Virus record (IMG/VR): IMGVR_UViG_3300020442_000501
Location: 1-21,596 of that record
Reading direction: 5' to 3' (one strand)
From: a virus
DNA length: 21,596 nt
Shown here: positions 7,453-14,828 of the stretch, piece after piece
Layout: the number at the start of each line of letters is the position of its first letter
Position numbering within the stretch: the first letter of the stretch is position 1
Notes under the pieces: model-generated
Database searches by the model: none
Told to the model about the DNA's origin: nothing
Seen by the model: only the letters and a program-made list of their open reading frames with translations
Program-made: the position numbers and the translations under genes

Positions 7453-7973
7453 TGATAACGAAGTTTTGAATGGACGGCATCCTTGATACTATTGTAGTCG
7501 CTATAGTTCGATCCGTCAAGGGTGTTGTTGTCGTCAAAAACTTCGCTGTACTCTGACCGTTCAATAATCTTGTTCTTAATATCTAACTGACGCTTCTCTC
7601 TTTGGATTCTACGAAGGAATGCGTAGTGAATGATTTGTGTGAAATATGCAAAGGGGTTCTGTGATTTCTCTGGGTCAAAGTTATGAATGTATTGAACACA
7701 GTTCTCAATGCCATCAGAGATCATATCTTCCTTGAACATATAGTTCACGAAGTTTGGTTTGAAAGACAGGTGATTAGCAATCTTTAGGAAACACTCTCCA
7801 ATGTAGCGTGGAATAGGAGGTTTAGTGTCCCATCGTTGTGCTCTGTCTTGCTTCGTAGGTTCTCTTCCATACTTGGCAAGAAACGTTCTTTCAACTTCAC
7901 TACGATACTCTGTAAGTGCCGCAAGGAACTCTTTGTTGTTAACGTAATGCTCTGACCTTTTCCTCTTGGCCAT
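7449..7973 (-). CDS. 55: gp55 sigma factor for late transcription
   Basis: A 174-residue minimal sigma factor. The core DMISDGIENCVQYIHNFDPE-x(5)-PFAYFTQI-x(2)-AFLRRIQREKRQ, about residues 85-130 from the chosen start, is the T4 gp55/sigma70 region-2-like segment. That segment binds core RNA polymerase and reads TATAAATA-type late promoters, which precede the virion genes in this window. I chose the ATG at 7973 (MAKRKRSEHYVNN) because GGTAGGT lies just upstream. An ATG at 7988 in the same frame lacks a ribosome site. It sits behind a strong host-type promoter, which suits a gene needed before late transcription. Length is close to T4 gp55 (185). Confidence 0.95.
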   Translation of the reverse strand: MAKRKRSEHYVNNKEFLAALTEYRSEVERTFLAKYGREPTKQDRAQRWDTKPPIPRYIGECFLKIANHLSFKPNFVNYMFKEDMISDGIENCVQYIHNFDPEKSQNPFAYFTQIIHYAFLRRIQREKRQLDIKNKIIERSEYSEVFDDNNTLDGSNYSDYNSIKDAVHSKLRYQ

Positions 7974-8015
7974 CGTAGTACCTACCATAAGTTATAATCA
8001 TAATAATATGTATAT

Positions 8016-8044
8016 ATTATACCATCAGAACAAACACTTGACAA
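8016..8044 (-). promoter_or_regulatory. Sigma70-type promoter for gp55
   Basis: The minus strand reads TTGTCA (8044-8039), a 17-base spacer, then TATAAT (8021-8016). This is a one-mismatch -35 with a perfect -10 at ideal spacing. Transcription would start near 8009, giving a leader of about 35 bases to the gp55 ATG. The host RNA polymerase should use it directly. It would drive gp55, gp47, the DUF3110 gene and gp46, which are joined by overlaps. Confidence 0.8.
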
Positions 8045-8098
8045 GTATCCAAACCATGTGTAGAATACCTTTGTTGGGTTTGAAGAGACAGCTATAGA

Positions 8099-8512
8099 TT
8101 ACTTAGATTCTTTATTAGAACTCTTATAGATCTTCTCCAGGAGTTCTTTAGTGTCATTGACATTTCCAAGATAACCCATCTTTCTGTTTATCTTAGAAGA
8201 ACCATTTGTATCTTCTCTACTACCATTTCTAACGTAGTCTTGATACATCATAATAATTTCAATATCAGATGATTCAGACATAGTAAGAACATCATCTAAT
8301 TTGATAATAAACATATCTTCAGATGTAGTCTTTAACCAAGGTTCTATTTTATAACCAACTACATTATCTGCTTTAGATTTAATCTCTTTAACCATAATAG
8401 GATTAGAAACTATTAACATAGTTCTATCTTGTTCTTCTGAAGCTGCTACTTTAGCAAATATTTCTTCTCCACTTCTAAGTTTGATAGTTGCATAAAAATC
8501 TTCTTCTATCAT
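8099..8512 (-). CDS. Probable Sm-like (LSm) protein
   Basis: A 137-residue protein. Residues 5-42 (FYATIKLRSGEEIFAKV... then MLIVSNPIMV) look like an Sm1-type beta pattern: a strand, a Gly-turn, a strand, then a 'NP' strand. EDMFIIKLDDVLTM at about 65-78 could be the Sm2 strand pair. The polar C-terminal tail (about 90-137) looks disordered or helical. An Sm-like protein of putative cyanophage origin has been described structurally, from memory, and this gene fits that idea. The fold here is inferred, not proven. An Sm ring would bind RNA. The ATG overlaps the uvsW stop as ATGA and is preceded by AGGAGGAAT, an excellent ribosome site. AT-rich compared with the virion genes. Confidence 0.7.
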   Translation of the reverse strand: MIEEDFYATIKLRSGEEIFAKVAASEEQDRTMLIVSNPIMVKEIKSKADNVVGYKIEPWLKTTSEDMFIIKLDDVLTMSESSDIEIIMMYQDYVRNGSREDTNGSSKINRKMGYLGNVNDTKELLEKIYKSSNKESK

Positions 8513-9990
8513 ATTCCTCCTTTGAGTTGTATCGTAATAAATTCATAGTTGAATTTTTCTTCATTATAAATTTTAATTCGTTCTATAAAATGATTAAGCG
8601 TATAATTTCTTTTTGTAGTAGTTGAACAGTCATCAGCAATATCATATAGAGTTGCTTTTACTTTGTCCTTTCCTTTTCTAAGTATTCTTCCAATGCTCTG
8701 AAGATTTCGGATTCTTGATTTGCTAGGTGAGGCGAAGATAACATTATGGAGATTTTTAATATTGATACCTGTAGAAAAGGTTCCATAAGAGGCAACGATA
8801 ATAGCGTTAGATTCTCTTTCTGTTATTTCTCTTACCAATTCTCTAGATTCAGTATCAACTCCACCGTGGACAAAAAATACTTTTTGGTTATTCTTCTTTT
8901 GTTTATTTATCTTATCGAAAAGTACTTGTCCATGTGCTTCTACTCTTGCAAATAACACAAGAGTATTACCTTTCATATCTAATGCAAGATTAGTAATGAA
9001 ACTATTCCTTTGTTGATGAGTAATAAGATATTGTATCTCATCCTCAAATACATCAAACTTACGTGGAGGATGTTTAAGAACAAGACACTGAATATCCAAC
9101 TGAGACAGATGTCCTTGTCTCATTAATTCTTCTGTTCTAGTTACTTTATATGATGGACCAAAAACTCCCTCTAAGACCCACTTATGCGTCTGTGTGCCGT
9201 CTAATGTACCAGTAAATCCAAATCTATATTTTGCATGATGCAACTTAGTCATAATCGCAATAAGGGACTTACTCTTGAATAAGTGTGCCTCATCACCAAC
9301 TACAACATCATATTGCTCAAACCAAGATCTTTCTAACTTATAGATAGATTGCCAGGTGGTAATAGTTACTGGAGCATCAGTGTGCTTCTCTCTACCAGAA
9401 TAGATTCGGTGACAATATGAATCAGCATCCCAACCATAATCAAGAAAGTCTTTATACATCTGTTCTACGAGAGATGTCGTCGGAACAACTAAAAGAATTC
9501 TTTGCCCTTTATCAACGTAATATCTTACGAGAGAGTAAATCATTAGAGATTTGCCGCTTGCAGTGGGCGATATCAATAATTTTCTATTATGCTTTAGGGC
9601 ACCATATACTCCCTCAACTTGATACTTCCTGGGAGTATGAGCACAAATGGAATTCATATAATCCTTGACACCCTCAAATGAAATCTCTTCATTCTCCTCA
9701 TAAGGGGCACCATAAAATTTATTATCTTCAAACTTATACGTATATCCGTATTGCTCACAAAAATTGACAATCTTATCTAACAGACCGACATAGATTTGTT
9801 TGGAACGCATATCAAAGAGATGTATCTCTCCGTTCCAGTTTCTACCACGGTACTGTGGCATAAATTTTGCATTCGGAACCTCAAACTTAAAGTGGTCTCT
9901 AAGTTCATACTCAATGTGAGGTTCTGTATTAATTTTTAAAAATACTTCGTTGGACTTAGATATAACAAGATTTGCTGATGTGTCAATCAC
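8509..9990 (-). CDS. uvsW: UvsW DNA/RNA helicase
   Basis: A 493-residue superfamily-2 helicase. The N-terminal domain (1-115) resembles that of T4 UvsW, including RGRNWNGEIHLFD at 48-60. It is followed by PRKYQ at 120-124, Walker A SPTASGKS at 141-148, DEAH at 233-236, FTGTL at 259-263, ASYGTFSTGINIKNL at 400-414 and motif VI QSIGRILRKG at 431-440. T4 UvsW (about 503 residues) unwinds R-loops and branched DNA, shutting off origin replication in favour of recombination-dependent replication. The start is GTG at 9990, because no in-frame ATG exists before the upstream stop; GGA lies 6-8 bases before it. A late-type AATAAATA lies 22 bases upstream, which fits late expression as in T4. Confidence 0.96.
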   Translation of the reverse strand: MIDTSANLVISKSNEVFLKINTEPHIEYELRDHFKFEVPNAKFMPQYRGRNWNGEIHLFDMRSKQIYVGLLDKIVNFCEQYGYTYKFEDNKFYGAPYEENEEISFEGVKDYMNSICAHTPRKYQVEGVYGALKHNRKLLISPTASGKSLMIYSLVRYYVDKGQRILLVVPTTSLVEQMYKDFLDYGWDADSYCHRIYSGREKHTDAPVTITTWQSIYKLERSWFEQYDVVVGDEAHLFKSKSLIAIMTKLHHAKYRFGFTGTLDGTQTHKWVLEGVFGPSYKVTRTEELMRQGHLSQLDIQCLVLKHPPRKFDVFEDEIQYLITHQQRNSFITNLALDMKGNTLVLFARVEAHGQVLFDKINKQKKNNQKVFFVHGGVDTESRELVREITERESNAIIVASYGTFSTGINIKNLHNVIFASPSKSRIRNLQSIGRILRKGKDKVKATLYDIADDCSTTTKRNYTLNHFIERIKIYNEEKFNYEFITIQLKGGI

Positions 9991-10011
9991 ATAAATCCAT
10001 TCATCTAAGAA

Positions 10012-10019
10012 TATTTATT
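10012..10019 (-). promoter_or_regulatory. Late promoter (AATAAATA) for uvsW
   Basis: On the minus strand AATAAATA overlaps the TAA stop of the 61-residue gene and lies 22 bases upstream of the uvsW GTG. It matches the NATAAATA late motif of T4-like cyanophages. In T4 uvsW is a late gene, which supports the call. AT-rich context lowers specificity. Confidence 0.5.
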
Positions 10020-10203
10020 ACATGTTTGTGAACCTATGTTCCAACATAATTCTATAGAAGTGGTCTCTCATAGCAATCAAATCCTCCTGCTCTTCTGCAG
10101 GACCACCAGACCATTTCTGTACTGCTTGTGAAAGACCAGTATGAATGATACGAACTGCCTCAATCGGCAGTTCTATTTGATAATAATCAGGTTCTTCATT
10201 CAT
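10018..10203 (-). CDS. Conserved small protein (61 aa) between uvsY and uvsW
   Basis: A 61-residue protein, MNEEPDYYQIELPIEAVRII..., predicted mainly helical, with a Gly-Gly-Pro turn in the middle (WSGGPAEEQEDL) and a helix ending EHRFTNM. No cysteines and no metal site. Its ATG overlaps the uvsY stop as TAATG (10205-10201), and AGGA lies about 9 bases upstream, so it is almost certainly expressed with UvsY. Its place between a recombination mediator and a branch-migrating helicase suggests a DNA-metabolism role, but I recognise no family. Confidence 0.7.
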   Translation of the reverse strand: MNEEPDYYQIELPIEAVRIIHTGLSQAVQKWSGGPAEEQEDLIAMRDHFYRIMLEHRFTNM

Positions 10204-10640
10204 TATCCCAATCCTGCATTAAAACGCATAAACTCAATCGCATTCTTAATTTGATATGTGCGATTGCTTATCTGCTTTAGTATACTCTCAATATAAACTA
10301 GCATTGTATCATAATAATCAATTTTCAACGAAACTCCTGAGAGTCTCTCATCTGCATCCAAATATTTTTGCATAGTGTCTTTATCTCTGATCTTTTTGGG
10401 AAACGGATTTTCGATATAAACATCCGGGTCTGCTTTCCCACTAAAATACTCATAGCGTTCGTGACGAATATTTTTACGTTGTTGTTCTGCTTTCTTTCTT
10501 AGCAGAAAAATGGTATTATATATTTCAAAATATTTTGCGTGGAGAGATGGAATCCCTAACGACTCATTATGTAAATTATCTGGGTCTATTTTAGAATCTT
10601 TCTCCCACATATCTTGAATTGAATCAAGATCAAAACTCAT
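10203..10640 (-). CDS. uvsY: UvsY recombination mediator
   Basis: A 145-residue helical protein. It aligns by eye with T4 UvsY (137 residues): a central run of basic helices with RHERYEYFSGKADPDVY (compare LDYYSGRGDGDEF in T4), a 'YLDADERL' segment, and a C-terminal IKNAIEFMRFNAG like the T4 ending IKHIQDMRAFEAG. UvsY loads the UvsX recombinase onto gp32-coated single-stranded DNA. uvsX is not in this window. The ATG overlaps the TGA of the gp3-like gene as ATGA, with GAGGA about 9 bases upstream. Confidence 0.9.
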   Translation of the reverse strand: MSFDLDSIQDMWEKDSKIDPDNLHNESLGIPSLHAKYFEIYNTIFLLRKKAEQQRKNIRHERYEYFSGKADPDVYIENPFPKKIRDKDTMQKYLDADERLSGVSLKIDYYDTMLVYIESILKQISNRTYQIKNAIEFMRFNAGLG

Positions 10641-11200
10641 AAATCTTGTCCTCTGGTATTTGTTATGGTATAGTTAGTATACTTGAAAGATACTTCTGCT
10701 GTAAAGTATTCAATATCAGTGTCAGTAGCATCAAATGTTAACGTTGATATTGAGTAAGGGAATAAGTCCTTAAAGTTAACCTGATACTTAGGAATATTGT
10801 CGCTGCTTAATATTTGCAGAACTCCATCGGAATAGATATTATCTCCTTGTCCATCAAAAATAGTATCGACACTATTTGGAAGAGTTTTTTGAGACTCAAA
10901 GTCATTAAACTCTTTTAAACTATCTGGGAAACCTAGACCGCGAATCCACTTTTGGATTTCCATATAGTTGCCAAAATTTTCATCGATTAAAAATCGAACT
11001 GACAAATCTCCAAATTCAATCTTATCTCCTGGTACTGGAATATCTTTAAGATAAGAAGGTTGAAGCGCAATCCCCAGATCCATTGAGGGAATATTTGCTT
11101 GGTTACAAAAATACGATACCTGCGGAATTCTATCAATTCTGAATATGAACCCTGTAGGTGCTAAAAAGTTCCTATTCTCAATGGGGGATACATATGCCAT
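10637..11200 (-). CDS. 3: Tail completion / tube-fold protein (probably gp3)
   Basis: A 187-residue protein. The pattern FIFRIDRIPQVSYF, PVPGDKIEFGDLSVRFLIDENFGNYMEIQKWIRGLGFP resembles the tube-fold proteins of T4-like phages (gp19, gp54, gp3). gp3 is favoured by length (T4 gp3 is about 176) and by its place between gp23 and uvsY, where cyanophages usually carry gp3. gp3 caps the tail tube and stabilises the sheath. A gp54-like tube initiator is the main alternative, but T4 gp54 is much longer. No Shine-Dalgarno is seen: the 20 bases upstream are A/T rich. A GCTAAATA motif only 11 bases upstream could make a nearly leaderless late transcript. Confidence 0.72.
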   Translation of the reverse strand: MAYVSPIENRNFLAPTGFIFRIDRIPQVSYFCNQANIPSMDLGIALQPSYLKDIPVPGDKIEFGDLSVRFLIDENFGNYMEIQKWIRGLGFPDSLKEFNDFESQKTLPNSVDTIFDGQGDNIYSDGVLQILSSDNIPKYQVNFKDLFPYSISTLTFDATDTDIEYFTAEVSFKYTNYTITNTRGQDL

Positions 11201-11210
11201 CGTTTTTTAA

Positions 11211-11218
11211 ATATTTAG
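11211..11218 (-). promoter_or_regulatory. Possible degenerate late promoter before the gp3-like gene
   Basis: The minus strand has GCTAAATA, one mismatch from NATAAATA, just after the gp23 terminator and 10 bases before the ATG. Some promoter is expected here, since the terminator would otherwise silence the gp3-like gene and uvsY. The start point would fall within a few bases of the ATG. Confidence 0.3.
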
Positions 11219-11221
11219 CAT

Positions 11222-11246
11222 AAAAAAAGGACCCCGAAGGGTCCTT
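11222..11246 (-). terminator. Intrinsic terminator after gp23
   Basis: On the minus strand AAGGACCC, loop TTCG, GGGTCCTT, followed by a run of T (11228-11222). This is an 8-bp perfect stem with a stable UUCG-type tetraloop and seven Ts, a textbook Rho-independent terminator 22 bases past the gp23 stop. It separates the highly expressed capsid module from gp3-uvsY-uvsW. Confidence 0.93.
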
Positions 11247-11268
11247 GCTTAACTCTTGTGAGTATGAA

Positions 11269-12669
11269 TCACATGAGGTTCTTAACGCGGACGCGACGAT
11301 AGTAGCGGTTAGCGTTAGTGGTGAGTGCGCCGAGACCCTGAGCAGTGCCCTGAGCGAATGGGTTAGCAACCATTCCGTAGCGCGTCTTGAAGCCAATTTT
11401 TGGCTGGAAGGTGTTCTCGCCAACTGCACGAACCATCTGAAGAGGAACGTATGGGCAATAGAACAGACCTGCGTCATAAGGGGAAGAACCCTTATAACCA
11501 ACGACGTAGTACTGGTCAGAGGTGCCAGTTCCGGTGTTTGCAGAATAAGGATCGATGTAGACACGATACTTACCTTGGAGAACACCAGCGAAGGTGTTAC
11601 CGGTGTCGTCAACGTTCAGGTTAGCGTTGAGTGCAGGGGTGTAGTCGAGTACGCCTGCCATGGTCAGAGCGGAAGCAACGTCTGCGGAGCAGAGGATGAT
11701 GTTGCCCTTTCCTCTACGAGTGCGCTGTGCAATTGCGTTAGCGTCTCTCTCGATTTGGAACAGAAGACCCTTGAACTTCTCAACAGACCAACGACCATTG
11801 GAGTCAATGTCGAGGTCGAACTGACCAGCAGTTGCGGTGTTGTTAACAGCACCTTGCTCAGCAGTCTTGTAGATGGTTCTGATGACTTCGCGGTTGATTT
11901 CAGCAAGAATCTCTGTGGAGAGAATGTTTGCCAGTTCCGCTTCAGCATTCAGACCGTGGATTGCCTTGAGGTCCTGTGCCAGTTCCAGGGAGTACTCAGC
12001 TTTGAGTGCTCTGGACTTCGCAGTAACGGTGACCTTCTCGATCGAGAAAGCCATCTGGTTGAATTCACCTTCGGTGCCATCGCCCAGTTTTTCTGCGTAG
12101 TCAGTACGCATACCCTGACCGACATTGTAGTCAGTCTCGGTTGCGGTTGCAGTTGGGTTCAGGAGACCAGGGTTGCTGCCTGCTTGTGCAGTAGTACCCA
12201 TACCAACGCCACCGTTGGTCCAACCACCGGTATTGTTGAAGTCGTCGTCCTGACCAGAGAATGCGGTATCTGCTTCGTCGAAGAATGCTTCGGTTCCACC
12301 TGCAGTCTCATACTTGGAGCGCATCGCGAAGATGAGTCCAGTAGGTCCAGACATAGGCTGAACGCCTGCCAGGTCATAAGCGACCAGGTTAGGCATGGAG
12401 CGTCTGATCAGAGAAATCAGAACGGGGTCAAAACCAGCGTGAGTATTCGCGGTGTGACCACCTTGATAACCGTCAGTACCAACAGACATGTTAGGACCTT
12501 CGGTCAGCATTCCGCCATTCTCAAATGCGGATTGCTCTTTCAGGAATTTTTCTTGGTTTTCGAGCAGGACTGCTGTGACAGCTCTACGATGGTTGTCGGT
12601 GATTTTCTCACAACCTTCGTGGTTAAGAAGAGGTGCCCACTTTTCCTGCAACTGTTCGGATTGGAACAT
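11269..12669 (-). CDS. 23: gp23 major capsid protein
   Basis: A 466-residue HK97-fold capsid protein of T4 type. The N-terminal EKWAPLLNHEG, then RRSMPNLVAYDLAGVQPMSGPTGLIFAMRSKY near 105-135, and the C-terminal RYGMVANPFAQG are gp23 hallmarks. Residues 54-58, MLTE then G, match the gp21 cleavage rule (hydrophobic-x-Glu), so a propeptide of about 57 residues is likely removed by gp21; T4 gp23 is cut after residue 65. T4 gp23 is longer (521). The ribosome site is modest (TAGGTAA about 8 bases before the ATG). No NATAAATA lies in the short gap before it, so it probably depends on the gp22 promoter. Composition is less AT-rich than the replication genes, as usual for highly expressed capsid genes. 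Confidence 0.97.
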   Translation of the reverse strand: MFQSEQLQEKWAPLLNHEGCEKITDNHRRAVTAVLLENQEKFLKEQSAFENGGMLTEGPNMSVGTDGYQGGHTANTHAGFDPVLISLIRRSMPNLVAYDLAGVQPMSGPTGLIFAMRSKYETAGGTEAFFDEADTAFSGQDDDFNNTGGWTNGGVGMGTTAQAGSNPGLLNPTATATETDYNVGQGMRTDYAEKLGDGTEGEFNQMAFSIEKVTVTAKSRALKAEYSLELAQDLKAIHGLNAEAELANILSTEILAEINREVIRTIYKTAEQGAVNNTATAGQFDLDIDSNGRWSVEKFKGLLFQIERDANAIAQRTRRGKGNIILCSADVASALTMAGVLDYTPALNANLNVDDTGNTFAGVLQGKYRVYIDPYSANTGTGTSDQYYVVGYKGSSPYDAGLFYCPYVPLQMVRAVGENTFQPKIGFKTRYGMVANPFAQGTAQGLGALTTNANRYYRRVRVKNLM

Positions 12670-12717
12670 TTGCTTTTTACCTAATAGTGGATGTTTACGT
12701 TTGAACTAATATTAAAT

Positions 12718-13824
12718 TCAGGAGTTGTTGCCGAGACCAAAGGATCCCATGGTTCTCAGGTATGCTTCCATCGTGTTTGAGTAAGACTCAGAACCGGCAG
12801 AATCAACACCTTCAGAAAGGGTTTCGGTCTTTGCTTGTGGAGTCTGTGGCTTGGAAGCGAAATACGATTCCTTCAGGGTCTCCAGTTTTTCACGATAAGT
12901 TTCTTCACTTTCAAACTCTACACTTTCAGCAAGTGAGGCAAGCTTTTCTTTCTGTGTGGAAGCGAGTCCCTCAGAAACTTGATCGAGGATATTGTCTGAA
13001 ACGGACTCAGCGAGTCTCTTGTTCAGACCAATGTTTCTCTCAATCTGCTCATTGAGTTTGGTCTCCATATCATCTAATTTTTCTACCATGCTCTCAAGCA
13101 CATCATATTTCTCTTCAGGGATTTCTACATAATGTTCTTCAAAAAGATTCTTCATTCCAGCAAGGAATGATTCAGTCATTTCGGTCTTAAGACCTTGCTC
13201 GATGACGAGTGCGTTTTCTTCGAACCACTCATCAGCGACATACTCAAGGTAAGAATCGACACGCTCAGCAAGTGCTTCCTTCTCTTCTGCAAGTTGAGCA
13301 GCAAGCTTTTCTTCGTACTGAGCTTCGATTGCCTCTTTGATTTCAGCAACCTTGGCAGAGATTGCTGCTTCAAAGATGGTCTTTGCTTTTGCTTTGAACT
13401 CTTCAGAGAGTTCTTCGCCACCGAGAAGTGCATTAACGTCTTCTTCAACGTTGTACTCTTCTACGGTTTCTTCTTCAGCAACTACTTCATCAGTAGTAAC
13501 TTCTTCTTCTTCGATCATCTCTTCGGCGGAGAGTTCTTCTTCTTCTTTCTTCATGGTTGGCATTGGATCTGCTTTTCCTGCACCCTTAGTGATTACGTCC
13601 TTAACTTGCTTAAGGGATCCGCCTGGAGTCTTCAGCTTTGCTGAATCGTCATCAGACTTGTAGTTTTCTGGGGTTGGTCCACCCAGATCTTCGATAGCAC
13701 CCAATTGGGTTCCTGGATCTGCCATGGTTGGCATAGGATCTCCAGCCTTCGCACCAGCGTTAACTGCGGTACGGGATTGCTGTGTCTTTACTTCCATTTC
13801 TTGTAATGATTTTCCACGAGACAT
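12718..13824 (-). CDS. 22: gp22 prohead scaffold (core) protein
   Basis: A 368-residue, very acidic, mostly helical protein. Residues 92-132 are dominated by Glu. Residues about 137-320 are long coiled-coil helices (AKAKTIFEAAISAKVAEIKE, KLDDMETKLNEQIERNIGLN). The end SYSNTMEAYLRTMGSFG resembles the gp22 C-terminal tag. T4 gp22 (269) forms the inner core on which gp23 assembles and is then degraded by gp21. Here the protein is about 100 residues longer because of an N-terminal extension holding two copies of DPMPTM (29-34 and 86-91). GGAGAG lies 7 bases before the ATG and a late promoter lies upstream. Identity is strengthened by its place between gp21 and gp23. Confidence 0.93.
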   Translation of the reverse strand: MSRGKSLQEMEVKTQQSRTAVNAGAKAGDPMPTMADPGTQLGAIEDLGGPTPENYKSDDDSAKLKTPGGSLKQVKDVITKGAGKADPMPTMKKEEEELSAEEMIEEEEVTTDEVVAEEETVEEYNVEEDVNALLGGEELSEEFKAKAKTIFEAAISAKVAEIKEAIEAQYEEKLAAQLAEEKEALAERVDSYLEYVADEWFEENALVIEQGLKTEMTESFLAGMKNLFEEHYVEIPEEKYDVLESMVEKLDDMETKLNEQIERNIGLNKRLAESVSDNILDQVSEGLASTQKEKLASLAESVEFESEETYREKLETLKESYFASKPQTPQAKTETLSEGVDSAGSESYSNTMEAYLRTMGSFGLGNNS

Positions 13825-13861
13825 TTGAACTCTCCGATTACCTCTGATTTTAATCTATATT

Positions 13862-13869
13862 TATTTATA
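13862..13869 (-). promoter_or_regulatory. Late promoter (TATAAATA) for gp22-gp23
   Basis: The minus strand has a perfect TATAAATA 38 bases before the gp22 ATG. It lies inside an 18-bp perfect A/T palindrome (13863-13880). It should be read by gp55-RNA polymerase and drive gp22 and gp23 up to the terminator at 11222. Confidence 0.75.
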
Positions 13870-13872
13870 AAT

Positions 13873-14523
13873 TTATAAATTAGAAAGAAACTGATCAAAT
13901 AAAAATAACTTATTTTCTTCTAGTTGCTTTGTATCAACAAGTGTATTGATCTGGGCATATGTCTTCTCTGCAAGTTTTTCGCGGAGAATACCACCATCCC
14001 ATACCCAATCTTTTCCTTCCATAATGCCTTCGACGAAAGCATCAGGTGCAGATGGATCAGCAACGATATCAGCAGCAGTTGCTAACATGAAGTCGTCGCC
14101 TACAATATTGACTCCTTCTCTTGTTGCCTTAAGTGAACCAATACCGCGAGAAGAAACGCCGAGTTTTACACCTTCATCAATCAACGAAGCAGCAATCTTA
14201 CCCATGGGGGTGTTGAGGATTTTTGCTTTACCGATGAAGTTTGAACCACTCTCTTTCAGAGAAACGATTTTGTGTGAAACGCGGTCAAGGTTTACAGTAG
14301 GACCATCGGGATGACCCAGTTCACCAAGTGCTCTGCCAGAAACGATGTTGCTTTCGTTATAACGAGCAACCTCTCTTCTCAGAGTTTCCATAGGATACAT
14401 ACGACCATTACGGTTCTGAATGTTACCCTGAAGGAAAACACCTTCGATATACAGGTTCTTCTTACCGTTGCGTTGTTCAACGATAAATTCTACCTGTTCG
14501 ATTTCTTCTGTGATAAGTTTCAT
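13873..14523 (-). CDS. 21: gp21 prohead protease
   Basis: A 216-residue T4-type prohead protease (herpesvirus-protease-like fold). Visible landmarks are NGRMYPMETL at 39-48, GELGHPDG with candidate catalytic His71, GVSSRGIGS at 122-130 with candidate nucleophile Ser124 or Ser125, and DIVADPSAPDAFVEGIMEG at 152-170. Length matches T4 gp21 (212). It cleaves scaffold and capsid proteins after hydrophobic-x-Glu sites during head maturation. A site of that kind (LTE then G) is present in gp23 here. The C-terminal 40 residues are probably autoprocessed, as in T4. It follows the 89-residue gene after only four bases. Confidence 0.95.
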   Translation of the reverse strand: MKLITEEIEQVEFIVEQRNGKKNLYIEGVFLQGNIQNRNGRMYPMETLRREVARYNESNIVSGRALGELGHPDGPTVNLDRVSHKIVSLKESGSNFIGKAKILNTPMGKIAASLIDEGVKLGVSSRGIGSLKATREGVNIVGDDFMLATAADIVADPSAPDAFVEGIMEGKDWVWDGGILREKLAEKTYAQINTLVDTKQLEENKLFLFDQFLSNL

Positions 14524-14527
14524 TTGA

Positions 14528-14797
14528 TTAATTGGTGAATCCTACTTTAAACCCTTTAACATCTCCTGATGATGCAGAAATAATATCGTGTGGACCTTTC
14601 TCAAAAAATTCAACTCGATCATCTGGTAGAGTTACAGTTGCAGTATTTGCATAACCAACCGTAGTGCTTTTTGCAACACTAACAGTTGCATCTGCACCTG
14701 ACAGATTAATAACTCTAACAACCGTAGCATTATCAAGAGTAGTTGCACTATTCAGTGAAACCTCAGCACCAGATCCAGTAAGTAATGTTCTAGACAT
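14528..14797 (-). CDS. Small beta-rich structural-region protein (89 aa), unknown
   Basis: An 89-residue protein starting MSRTLLTGSGAEVSLNSATT, Thr/Val/Ala rich, with alternating hydrophobic residues that predict a compact beta sandwich. There are no cysteines, membrane segments or catalytic motifs. It lies between gp67 and gp21, where T4 has gp68 (a prohead core protein), but T4 gp68 is helical and about 141 residues, so this is a positional, not a sequence, match. A perfect late promoter precedes it, so it is made with virion proteins and could be a capsid decoration or core component (inference). No Shine-Dalgarno is seen upstream of the ATG. Confidence 0.75.
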   Translation of the reverse strand: MSRTLLTGSGAEVSLNSATTLDNATVVRVINLSGADATVSVAKSTTVGYANTATVTLPDDRVEFFEKGPHDIISASSGDVKGFKVGFTN

Positions 14798-14818
14798 TTT
14801 TATATGACTGTTATGTTT

Positions 14819-14826
14819 TATTTATA
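14819..14826 (-). promoter_or_regulatory. Late promoter (TATAAATA) before the 89-aa gene
   Basis: A perfect TATAAATA on the minus strand, right after the gp67 stop and 21 bases before the 89-residue gene's ATG. It likely also feeds gp21, four bases downstream of that gene. Confidence 0.75.
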
Positions 14827-14828
14827 AA

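Noticed and set aside
7974-7988. Upstream ATG (7988) extending gp55 by five residues
   Set aside because: It lacks a ribosome site, whereas the ATG at 7973 has GGTAGGT upstream and begins the sequence that resembles gp55.
11245-12684. Long plus-strand open frame of 479 codons opposite gp23
   Set aside because: It is exactly antisense to the unmistakable major capsid gene; its Cys/Ser/Val-rich translation is typical of the complement of a codon-biased gene and shows no domain.
13195-13644. Plus-strand open frame rich in Phe and Cys opposite gp22
   Set aside because: Its composition simply reflects the complement of Glu/Lys codons in the acidic scaffold gene.
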